A stretch of DNA of 64,000 nucleotides, taken from positions 84,729 to 148,728 of the forward strand of contig JAFPWH010000063.1 in assembly GCA_017395065.1 (NCBI GenBank). The letters are read 5' to 3'. Positions 33,845 through 41,739 of this stretch are shown piece after piece. Below the pieces are notes generated by a model. The model did not search any database. It saw only the letters and a list, made by a program, of their open reading frames with translations, and had not been told where the DNA came from. Every line of letters begins with the position of its first letter. Positions within the stretch are counted from its first letter, which is position 1. The DNA comes from Clostridia bacterium (lineage in GTDB: Bacteria; Bacillota; Clostridia; Christensenellales; Aristaeellaceae). Made by a program: the position numbers and the translations under genes.

Positions 33845-33946
33845 ATGAGTACAAAAATCAAAGGTGCCGAGTATCCGTTGGCAAAGATTTTCAGCTCGGA
33901 TTTTGATTACGAGATACCTTCCTATCAGCGGCCGTACGCTTTGTAA
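33845..33946 (+). pseudogene. N-terminal remnant of a DUF262 protein
   Basis: 33 codons from an ATG with a good GGAGGAG ribosome-binding site to a TAA. The residues IPSYQRPYAL at the end, after AKIFSSDFDYE, match the start of DUF262 (GmrS/ParB-like) proteins, which normally continue as IPxYQRPYxW for 500 residues or more. The frame stops exactly at that motif and is followed after 24 bp by an unrelated gene. This looks like a deletion remnant; a functional micro-ORF is unlikely. Confidence 0.7.
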
Positions 33947-33970
33947 TGGCAAGAGATTTAGGAGGAAGCC

Positions 33971-35086
33971 ATGAATCTGAACAATCTTCACGAGCTTATC
34001 AACAAATACGAAAGCGGCCTTAGCTGGATCTACGGGACGGAGCATTTCGAGCTGTTCAAATGGCAGGCACTGAAAACATGGCGTGAGGAATGGTTTAAGC
34101 CGGCAGACAGCTTTGCCTCCTTTGCAGAAAGGTTTACCGCTGCGAAGAGAAATTTCGGTCTGTTTATCGACAACAGCAGGATGCATCCTTCCGCAGGCGT
34201 GTTAAAGCTGTGGGAGAAGGAACCGAAAACGGTCGAGCATCTGTTTAACAACGTGCTGTTTGCCGATTCCCAAGGCGATGCGGACGTCGTGCAGACAAAC
34301 ATGGACAACTTTCTGAAAGGCTACGAGGCGCTCAGAAAGAAATATTTCGCGGGCAACTGGTCTTATAAACAGGACAGGCATTCGGCGTCCGTGTTCCTTG
34401 CCTTGATGGAGCCGGAGTTCAATTTTGTCTATAAATCCATGGACGCGTCGATGATGGCGCGCTACATCGAGGCTGATGTGGACATCGGCTTCGGCCAAAG
34501 CTTCAGCCTTAAGAACTATTACCGCATGTGCTACGAGATCATAGCAGCGCTCAGGGAGCACGATACGTTGCTGGAAAAGCACTTTAATTACCTGGGCAAC
34601 GACTGCTACGTGGATAAAAGCCTGCACATTTTGGCGTTCGATATCATGTATTGCAGCAGGACCTATCATTTTTATAAGGATTTGGTTCCGCCCAAGCCGA
34701 AGGCCGTCAAAAGGACAATGAGAAAAAGCGTGCTTTCGCAAGCTGAACTCGAACAGCGTGAGGCGGAACGGCTGGCGCAAATCGCTTCACTGGAGCGGGA
34801 ATTGGAGGAGCTGGAATCTGTCGTGGACGACTGCGAGGATATATCACTCATCGGCGTCGAGGTCAGTTCCAAGCAGTACGGCATCGGAACCGTTGTAGGG
34901 CAGGAAGTCAACAAAATCGTGGTTCAGTTTGAAAACAGCAAAAACACCTTCATTCTCGACGAAAGTCAACCCATGCGGCCGCGCTTTGAGGATGATGAAA
35001 CAGTGATTCAGGCCTTTACCGCCTACGGACGCCGCCAGAAAAGCATCGCGAACCTGAAAAGGCAACTTGATTTCCTTATAAAGTAA
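33971..35086 (+). CDS. Uncharacterised accessory protein with coiled coil and Tudor/SH3-like end
   Basis: 371 residues, not recognised. The N-terminus (LHELINKYESGLSWIYGTEHFELFKWQALKTW) recalls short segments seen in phage-defence or restriction-type proteins, which is weak evidence. Residues about 250-285 are a Glu-rich coiled coil (LEQREAERLAQIASLERELE). Residues about 288-335 form a beta-rich segment (GVEVSSKQYGIGTVVGQEVN) like the SH3/Tudor-type domain appended to helicases and nucleases. Codon use is more AT-rich than in the neighbours and it follows a DUF262 remnant, so it was probably acquired horizontally. The ribosome-binding site is AGGAGG. No catalytic motif is evident. Confidence 0.75.
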   Translation: MNLNNLHELINKYESGLSWIYGTEHFELFKWQALKTWREEWFKPADSFASFAERFTAAKRNFGLFIDNSRMHPSAGVLKLWEKEPKTVEHLFNNVLFADSQGDADVVQTNMDNFLKGYEALRKKYFAGNWSYKQDRHSASVFLALMEPEFNFVYKSMDASMMARYIEADVDIGFGQSFSLKNYYRMCYEIIAALREHDTLLEKHFNYLGNDCYVDKSLHILAFDIMYCSRTYHFYKDLVPPKPKAVKRTMRKSVLSQAELEQREAERLAQIASLERELEELESVVDDCEDISLIGVEVSSKQYGIGTVVGQEVNKIVVQFENSKNTFILDESQPMRPRFEDDETVIQAFTAYGRRQKSIANLKRQLDFLIK

Positions 35087-35091
35087 CATAA

Positions 35092-36228
<1,137 letters not shown>

Positions 36229-36282
36229 AGGGCAGTCCGCGCCCGAAACCCAAAAATTTACACGCCGGTCGCCGTTTGCCCG

Positions 36283-36311
36283 TTGCCAAGTGCGCGCGTT
36301 TCCTATATAAT
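36283..36311 (+). promoter_or_regulatory. SigA promoter of yajC
   Basis: TTGCCA at 36283, a 17 bp spacer and TATAAT at 36306. It separates yajC transcription from tgt. Confidence 0.75.
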
Positions 36312-36386
36312 TGTTTCGTATGCGGTTCGGGCACGGCTTTCATGCCGCTTCCGGCCGAGATTCCGATTTGCAAAGGAGATTTTTCA

Positions 36387-36743
36387 ATGAACGAGCTGTT
36401 TTCAAGCGCTTTGCTTTTAGAGGGCGGTGACCCGACCGGCAGTCCCCTGCTGGGCATGCTGCCCACGCTGCTGTTTCTGGTGCTCATGTTCGGCGTGCTG
36501 TACTTCTTCATGATCCGTCCCCAGAAGAAAAAGGATAAGCAGGTCAAGGCCATGCTGGACGCCCTCAAGGTGGGCGACCGCGTACTGACCATCGGCGGCA
36601 TCTACGGCACCGTGACCGGCGTCAAGGACGATCAGGTCATCATCGCCGTGGGCGCCCAGAAGACCGTGATGAACATGGCCCGCTGGGCCATCAAGAGCGT
36701 GGAAGACGCGCCGCTGGAGAACGACAAGACCCCGGAGATCTGA
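36387..36743 (+). CDS. yajC: Preprotein translocase accessory subunit YajC
   Basis: 118 residues. One transmembrane helix (about 22-42, TLLFLVLMFGVLYFFMI) is followed by RPQKKKDKQ and the conserved LKVGDRVLTIGGIYGTVTGV. YajC associates with SecDF; the fused secDF gene is 9 kb downstream rather than adjacent. Ribosome-binding site AAAGGAG at 36372-36378. The start is fixed by the RBS and by the family length. Confidence 0.95.
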   Translation: MNELFSSALLLEGGDPTGSPLLGMLPTLLFLVLMFGVLYFFMIRPQKKKDKQVKAMLDALKVGDRVLTIGGIYGTVTGVKDDQVIIAVGAQKTVMNMARWAIKSVEDAPLENDKTPEI

Positions 36744-36761
36744 GCCGCCTCTCCCCCATCC

Positions 36762-36798
36762 AAGCCCGCCTCAGACACTTGCGGCGGGCTTGCTTTCG
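36762..36798 (+). terminator. Probable intrinsic terminator of yajC
   Basis: AAGCCCGCC (36762-36770) pairs with GGCGGGCTT (36783-36791) across a 12 nt loop, then GCTTTCG. The stem is strong but the U-tract is poor. Confidence 0.55.
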
Positions 36799-36937
36799 CA
36801 ATAAACCCCGCGCGCATGCAAAACAACGGTATCTTCCCTCTTCGCCCGGGACGGGCTCCCGGCCGAAAAATAACCTTTTTTCGCCCAATCTGCGCCAAGA
36901 TATAACACGCCGGGCGCAAATTGTCCCGCTTCATCTA

Positions 36938-36966
36938 TGGACAAATCCCGCTTTTCGGGGTATAAT
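36938..36966 (+). promoter_or_regulatory. SigA promoter of gap
   Basis: TGGACA at 36938, a 17 bp spacer and TATAAT at 36961. AGGAGG precedes the ATG at 37018. The gene's strongly biased codons fit high expression. Confidence 0.75.
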
Positions 36967-37017
36967 AAGGTACGGTAGAGATATACCAGTCACTGCAATT
37001 CATTAGGAGGTTTTACT

Positions 37018-38085
37018 ATGGTAAAGGTTGCAATTAACGGTTTTGGACGCATTGGCCGCCTGGCTTTCCGTCAGATGTTCGGCGCCGAGGGTTATGAAAT
37101 CGTAGCCATCAACGATCTGACCAGCCCCGCGATGCTGGCTCATCTGCTCAAGTACGACACCGCTCAGAAGGGCTACTGCGGCGTGATCGGCGAGAACAAG
37201 CACACCGTAGAGAGCAAGGAGCCCGTATTCGAAGAAGACGGCAAGACCGTGAAGGTCCCCGGCTCCATCACCGTTGACGGCAAGGAGATCACCATTTATG
37301 CCGAGCCCAAGGCCCAGAACCTGCCCTGGAAGGCGCTGGACGTAGACGTAGTGCTGGAGTGCACCGGCTTCTACACCTCCAAGGCCAAGGCCCAGGCGCA
37401 CATCGACGCAGGCGCCAAGAAGGTCGTCATCTCCGCTCCCGCCGGCAACGACCTGCCCACCATCGTCTATAACGTAAACAACGAAGTGCTCAAGCCCGAA
37501 GATACCATCATCTCCGCCGCCAGCTGCACCACCAACTGCCTGGCCCCCATGACCAAGGCCCTGAACGACACCTATCCCATCCAGAGCGGCATCATGACCA
37601 CCGTGCACGCCTACACCGGCGACCAGATGATCCTGGACGGCCCCCATCGCAAGGGCGACCTGCAGAGAGCCCGCGCGGGCGCTGCCAACATCGTGCCCAA
37701 CTCCACCGGCGCCGCCAAGGCCATCGGCCTGGTCATCCCCGAGCTCAACGGCAAGCTGATCGGCTCTGCCCAGCGCGTGCCCGTAGCCACCGGTTCCACC
37801 ACCATCCTGGTAGCCGTCGTCAAGGGCAAGGACGTCACCAAGGAATCCGTCAACGCCGCCATGAAGGCCGCCAGCAATGAGTCCTTCGGCTACACCACCG
37901 AGAAGCTCGTCTCCAGCGACATCATCGGCATGACCTACGGCTCCCTGTTCGACGCCAACCAGACCATGGTCATCAAGATCGACGAAGACACCTATCAGGT
38001 GCAGGTCGTTGCCTGGTACGACAACGAGAACAGCTACACCAGCCAGATGGTCCGCACCATCAAGTACTTCGCTGAGCTCAAGTAA
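37018..38085 (+). CDS. gap: Glyceraldehyde-3-phosphate dehydrogenase
   Basis: 355 residues, slightly longer than the usual 335. NAD-binding [10 protein letters not shown] at the N-terminus, catalytic Cys170 in [18 protein letters not shown] and [20 protein letters not shown]. It catalyses the oxidative phosphorylation step of glycolysis. Codon use is narrow (mainly C-ending or optimal codons), as expected of a very abundant protein. It is monocistronic, with its own promoter and a terminator at 38206-38250; pgk and tpi are not adjacent. Confidence 0.98.
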   Translation: MVKVAINGFGRIGRLAFRQMFGAEGYEIVAINDLTSPAMLAHLLKYDTAQKGYCGVIGENKHTVESKEPVFEEDGKTVKVPGSITVDGKEITIYAEPKAQNLPWKALDVDVVLECTGFYTSKAKAQAHIDAGAKKVVISAPAGNDLPTIVYNVNNEVLKPEDTIISAASCTTNCLAPMTKALNDTYPIQSGIMTTVHAYTGDQMILDGPHRKGDLQRARAGAANIVPNSTGAAKAIGLVIPELNGKLIGSAQRVPVATGSTTILVAVVKGKDVTKESVNAAMKAASNESFGYTTEKLVSSDIIGMTYGSLFDANQTMVIKIDEDTYQVQVVAWYDNENSYTSQMVRTIKYFAELK

Positions 38086-38205
38086 TTGTGGCACAAGGGT
38101 TTGCGGGCTCTTGAGGAATCGAGAGAACGCACCTGACTGTAAAAAAAGTCAAAACACCGGTATAAACTGAACCAAGCGTTCAGAGACCGACTGTGACAGA
38201 CATTT

Positions 38206-38250
38206 CCCCACTTTCTCATCAGGAAACCGGAAGAGAAAGTGGGGTTTTTT
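38206..38250 (+). terminator. Strong intrinsic terminator
   Basis: CCCCACTTTCTC (38206-38217) pairs perfectly with GAGAAAGTGGGG (38233-38244), followed by six T. It lies 120 bp after gap and directly before the integrase remnant, so it could be the gap terminator or have come with the inserted DNA. Confidence 0.9.
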
Positions 38251-38382
38251 ATGCAAATCAGGGAAATCATCACGGAGTTTCATTTCGACTGCCGAGTGCG
38301 CAAATTGTCGCCCAAGCCGATCAGACTGTACGACTGCCAATCGGAATACCCGGCAGCGTATTTGTCACAGGGAAAGGGGTGA
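38251..38382 (+). pseudogene. N-terminal remnant of a tyrosine integrase
   Basis: 43 codons from ATG at 38251 to TGA at 38380-38382. IREIITEFHFDCRVRKLSPK followed by a Tyr-Asp and a second helix fits the SAM-like core-binding domain at the start of phage/ICE integrases (family pattern: helix, RKLSxKTIxxY). The catalytic domain is absent and the next gene is on the other strand. It starts inside the T-run of the preceding terminator, so it is probably not translated. Interpreted as a scar of an integrated element. Confidence 0.55.
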
Positions 38383-38393
38383 TATGTTTCAGG

Positions 38394-39581
38394 TCACGTA
38401 TTCTTTATCACGTCAAAAAACACCTTGTGTCCCTGTTGTCTGATCGTAAGATATCCATGTTCTTTAAGCCAGATCAGGTCTTTTCTCGCGGTCTCGAAGG
38501 ATACGCCGAATTTTTCCTTCCACTTTTCGGACGTGACCGCTTCGAAATCCTTGCCGTACAGCCATTCGAGGCCGTTCAGAAGGCGCTGTGCCGAAGCGAG
38601 CGCAGCTGTCTCTTTGCGCAGTTTTTCGAGGTTTGCCTTTTTGCTCATCCGCTCGTGGATCCCGGAAATGCTCCTGAGCAGCATTTCCGCGTAGTACTCC
38701 ATGAAATACGTAAAATCGTTGCCGTTTGCCGGGTCCTGCGAAGCGCGGATCGCCTTGTAATACTTCGTCCGCTCCTGCATCAGCAGGCCGGATATCGGAA
38801 CCTGCCGGAAAAAGTCATATCCCGCTTGCAGCAAGATCATATATGCGAGCGCTCTCGCCGTGCGCCCGTTCCCGTCGAAGAGCGGGTGGATCGTCACGAA
38901 GCAGATGTGAACAGCGCAGGCTTTTATGACCGGATGAACGTCCGAATCCGAGATATAAGCAAACAAATCGTCCAGCATCGGACGGATCTTCTGCGCGTCC
39001 GGTGCATTGTAGACCACTTCCTGCCTGCCGGAAACCACTTGTACCGGTCCGTTTCTCCATCCGGTGCCTGAATCCGTTCCGCTTGTGCCCTGCGTCAGTA
39101 TACGGGCAATTTCCAGCGCGACAGCCTCGTTGATCGGCGTATCGAGATGATCGAGAACGAACTTCAGCGCTTCGTAGTTGTTCACGATCATGCGCTCGTC
39201 CCTTGTTTCCGGGGCTTTGCCGCTATGTATGAGCGCGTGCGCCTTTGCGCGCGTGCTGTAAGCGCCTTCGACGGCGCTCGAATAAAACGCCTCGTCGATC
39301 ACGCCTTCATCGTGCGCGTACTGCGGCATCGCGTCCGTGTTTTCATAACGCGCTGCGTGAGACAGAGCGTCTCCCGCTTTAAGAAGCCTGTCGGTCGGCA
39401 CATACCAGTAGTTCCCGCCTTCCGCCGAGCGCAGCGGCAGCGTGACGGCTTTTCGGAGCCGCATTTGCAATTCTTCCGGCCAGAATTCCGCGATCGGAAC
39501 AGATACAGGCAGCCGGTACACGATCTCCTGCCGCGGGTAGTAATTCTCGATAAAGTATTCCAGCAGTTCCTGTCTGTCCAT
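38394..39581 (-). CDS. Fic-family protein (putative AMP transferase)
   Basis: 395 residues. The Fic core motif is HPLFDGNGRTAR with catalytic His232. The N-terminal inhibitory motif SSAVEG (Ser101, Glu105) fits the S/TxxxE(G/N) consensus, so the protein should be self-inhibited (class II). Residues about 335-392 form a winged-helix-like domain (KFGVSFETARKDLIWLKEHGYL), common in Fic proteins of this length and possibly a DNA-binding part. It transfers AMP or a related group to a protein hydroxyl. It lies between an integrase remnant and a riboswitch-controlled operon, in DNA less G+C-rich than its surroundings. Confidence 0.92.
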   Translation of the reverse strand: MDRQELLEYFIENYYPRQEIVYRLPVSVPIAEFWPEELQMRLRKAVTLPLRSAEGGNYWYVPTDRLLKAGDALSHAARYENTDAMPQYAHDEGVIDEAFYSSAVEGAYSTRAKAHALIHSGKAPETRDERMIVNNYEALKFVLDHLDTPINEAVALEIARILTQGTSGTDSGTGWRNGPVQVVSGRQEVVYNAPDAQKIRPMLDDLFAYISDSDVHPVIKACAVHICFVTIHPLFDGNGRTARALAYMILLQAGYDFFRQVPISGLLMQERTKYYKAIRASQDPANGNDFTYFMEYYAEMLLRSISGIHERMSKKANLEKLRKETAALASAQRLLNGLEWLYGKDFEAVTSEKWKEKFGVSFETARKDLIWLKEHGYLTIRQQGHKVFFDVIKNT

Positions 39582-39639
39582 CCTCGGCCGCCTCCCTCAA
39601 TTTATGTCCATCAATATCAACTATTATCAATTCATCTCC

Positions 39640-39668
39640 AGTATACTCCATTCTTCTGCAAGAGTCAA
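39640..39668 (-). promoter_or_regulatory. SigA promoter of the Fic gene
   Basis: Minus strand: TTGACT (39668-39663), a 17 bp spacer, TATACT (39645-39640), about 60 bp upstream of the ATG. GGGAGG is present as ribosome-binding site. Confidence 0.7.
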
Positions 39669-39763
39669 GCATGCGGCGGGAATTTCAAAAAAACAGTTGT
39701 ATTCCGGTGGGGTTTTCGTTTGCAGGCGGATTGTTAATACTTTGCTATGGGTGAGGTACGCGC

Positions 39764-39792
39764 TTGACAGCGAAACGTGCGGGGGATATAAT
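39764..39792 (+). promoter_or_regulatory. Full-consensus SigA promoter for the riboswitch operon
   Basis: TTGACA at 39764, exactly 17 bp, TATAAT at 39787: both hexamers are perfect. Transcription would start near 39799, at the first base of the FMN riboswitch. Confidence 0.9.
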
Positions 39793-39800
39793 GCTGTCTG

Positions 39801-39907
39801 TTCTTCGGGGCAGGGCGCAAATCCCTACCGGCGGTACAGTCCGCGAGCCGCAAGGCAGATTCGGTGCAATTCCGAAACCGACAGTCACAGTCTGGATGAA
39901 AGAAGAA
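39801..39907 (+). promoter_or_regulatory. FMN riboswitch (RFN element)
   Basis: The conserved RFN blocks occur in order: TTCTTCGGGGCAGGGCG, AAATCCCTACCGGCGGTA, AGTCCGCGAGCCGCAAGGC, GATTCGGTGCAATTCCGA, ACCGACAGTCACAGTC and TGGATGAAAGAAGAA. The ends TTCTTC and GAAGAA close helix P1. It binds FMN and normally turns expression off. The terminator 5' arm CCCGAAG (39930-39936) can pair either with the terminator 3' arm or with CTTCGGG at 39803-39809 inside P1, giving a ready antiterminator switch. Downstream are ABC transporter genes, not rib genes. Confidence 0.95.
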
Positions 39908-39929
39908 CCGGCGGCTTTTTCCCGCCTTT

Positions 39930-39960
39930 CCCGAAGGACGCTTCGGGGATTTTTGTTTTT
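39930..39960 (+). terminator. Riboswitch-controlled intrinsic terminator
   Basis: CCCGAAG-GACG-CTTCGGG (39930-39947), then GATTTTTGTTTTT. It lies between the FMN aptamer and the first permease start at 39974, as in transcription-attenuating riboswitches. Confidence 0.85.
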
Positions 39961-39973
39961 TGGGAGGCGGACG

Positions 39974-40855
39974 ATGGTCGCGGCGGGTGTTTTCGCAAAA
40001 AAGCGCTTTTGCATAAAGCCCTATCTGTTCGTTTTGCCCATGCTGCTTTTTGCCGTCGTTTTCGTGTATTACCCGTTTTTCAGGACGTTCCTGAACGGAT
40101 TTTCGCTGGTGAACGCGCAGGGGCGCCTGCTTCGGTACACCGGCCTGGACAATTTCCGCTACCTGTTCGGGCGGCGCGAATTCGCCTCCGCACTCGGAAA
40201 CACGCTAATGCTGACCACGGTCAACGTGCCCGTGACCGTGGTGCTCTCGCTGACGCTCGCGGTGATCGCCGCGAAAAAGCGCACGCTTTCACCCCTGTAC
40301 GAGACGCTGTTTTCGCTGCCGATGGCCGTGTCCATGGCCACGGCGGCGCTGATCTGGAAGACGATGTTCAACCCGACGGTCGGCATCGTCAACCGCCTGC
40401 TGGGAACGGAGCTCGGCTGGTTCGAGTCCCGCGACACGGCGCTGGGCACGCTGCTGACGCTCACGGTCTGGATGGGCGTGGGGTTCAACTTTCTGGTGTT
40501 CCTGTCGGCGCTCCGGGGCATTTCGCCGGACACGGTCGGCGCGGCGCAGGTGGACGGCGCGGGGCGCTTTCAGGTGTTTTGGCATATCCGGCTGCCCGCC
40601 ATCGCACCTTCGGTCGTGTACGTGGCTTCGAGCAACGCGGTGCTTGCGCTGATGACCTCCGGGCCCGTGATGATCATAACGCAGGGCGGCCCCAGCCGCG
40701 CGACCTCGACGCTGATCTACATGATGTATACCTCGGGCTACGCCTCCGGCAACGATTCGCTGGCCGCGTGCGTGAGCCTCGTGACCTTCGCGCTCACGTT
40801 CGCCTTCACGTTCCTTTTGCTGTTTCTGGAAAGAGACAAGGTGCGCGGCCTATGA
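39974..40855 (+). CDS. ABC transporter permease, CUT1/UgpA-like, under FMN riboswitch
   Basis: 293 residues with six transmembrane helices, starting LFVLPMLLFAVVFVYYPFFRTF as in MalF/UgpA-type sugar permeases. The EAA loop (GAAQVDGAGRFQVFWHIRLPAIAP) that contacts the ATPase is intact. ATG at 39974 follows GGGAGG at 39962-39967. It is first in the operon behind the FMN riboswitch and overlaps the second permease by 4 bp. By homology it would be called a sugar or glycerol-3-phosphate permease, but the riboswitch predicts a flavin-related substrate. No ATPase gene is in the operon; CUT1 systems often share one encoded elsewhere. Confidence 0.9.
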   Translation: MVAAGVFAKKRFCIKPYLFVLPMLLFAVVFVYYPFFRTFLNGFSLVNAQGRLLRYTGLDNFRYLFGRREFASALGNTLMLTTVNVPVTVVLSLTLAVIAAKKRTLSPLYETLFSLPMAVSMATAALIWKTMFNPTVGIVNRLLGTELGWFESRDTALGTLLTLTVWMGVGFNFLVFLSALRGISPDTVGAAQVDGAGRFQVFWHIRLPAIAPSVVYVASSNAVLALMTSGPVMIITQGGPSRATSTLIYMMYTSGYASGNDSLAACVSLVTFALTFAFTFLLLFLERDKVRGL

Positions 40856-41673
40856 AGTTAATAAAAAGCGCGCTTTGGCAGCTTACGGCGCTGTGCGCGG
40901 GGCTGATACTGGTTTTTCCGCTGATCTACGCGGTCTTCGGTGCCTTCAAGACGCCCGCCGAGTTCGGCGCGTGGCCGCCCTCGCTGCTGCCGGACAGCTT
41001 TGGGAATCTCGAAAACTTCAAAGCGGTCTTTAAGCAGATCCCCATGCTCAGGTACATGCTGAACTCGCTGATCACATCTCTGATCACGGGCACGGTAAAG
41101 ACGCTGCTTAGCTGCCTTGCGGCCTACGGCTTCGCGTACTACGATTTCAGGGGCAAAAAGGCGCTGTTCTTTCTGATCCTGGCGGCGATGATGCTGCCCG
41201 CGGACACGCTGATCCTGACCAATTACCGCACGGTCACGCGCCTCGGGCTGATCGACACGTATCTGGGCATATGCGTCGTGTCCTTCGTGGGTGCAAGCCA
41301 ATTGCTTCTGCTGAGAGGCGAATTATGCCGCCTGCCCGCGTCTTTGTGGGACGCGGCCAAAATGGACGGCTGCGGCGACCTTCGGTATCTTGCGTTCATA
41401 CTGATGCCGATGGAGCGCGGCATACTGCTGACGCTCTTTCTGCAGGCGTTCGTCGCGCAGTGGAACAGCTATCTTTGGCCGCTGCTCGTGACCACGCGGA
41501 TGGACATGCGCACGGTGCAGGTGGGCATCAGCATGCTGACGAGCGCGGAAAACACAAACTACGAGACCGTACTCGCGGGCTCGGCGGCGGCGCTCGTTCC
41601 CTCGCTGATACTGTTCTTTGTGAGCCGCAAAAGCTTTACGGGCGCGGACGCCTCCGGCGCGGAGGTCGAGTAG
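40852..41673 (+). CDS. ABC transporter permease, CUT1/UgpE-like
   Basis: 273 residues, six transmembrane helices. The N-terminus LILVFPLIYAVFGAFKTPAEF is typical of MalG/UgpE-type permeases. The EAA loop is ASLWDAAKMDGCGDLRYLAF, and the C-terminal half has AQWNSYLWPLL. It would pair with the upstream permease to form the channel. The start ATG overlaps the previous stop (ATGA). The next gene, the substrate-binding protein, is 66 bp downstream. Confidence 0.9.
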   Translation: MKLIKSALWQLTALCAGLILVFPLIYAVFGAFKTPAEFGAWPPSLLPDSFGNLENFKAVFKQIPMLRYMLNSLITSLITGTVKTLLSCLAAYGFAYYDFRGKKALFFLILAAMMLPADTLILTNYRTVTRLGLIDTYLGICVVSFVGASQLLLLRGELCRLPASLWDAAKMDGCGDLRYLAFILMPMERGILLTLFLQAFVAQWNSYLWPLLVTTRMDMRTVQVGISMLTSAENTNYETVLAGSAAALVPSLILFFVSRKSFTGADASGAEVE

Positions 41674-41739
41674 CCGATAAGCGACATTCGCCGGCGCACA
41701 GCCGGTTCAAAGGCGCAAACGCGCCGGAAAGGATAGATT

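Noticed and set aside
39604..41673. 689-codon plus-strand frame through the riboswitch
   Set aside because: It runs in the wrong phase across the Fic promoter, the aptamer and the first permease before joining the second permease; the permease starts at 39974 and 40852 have proper context.
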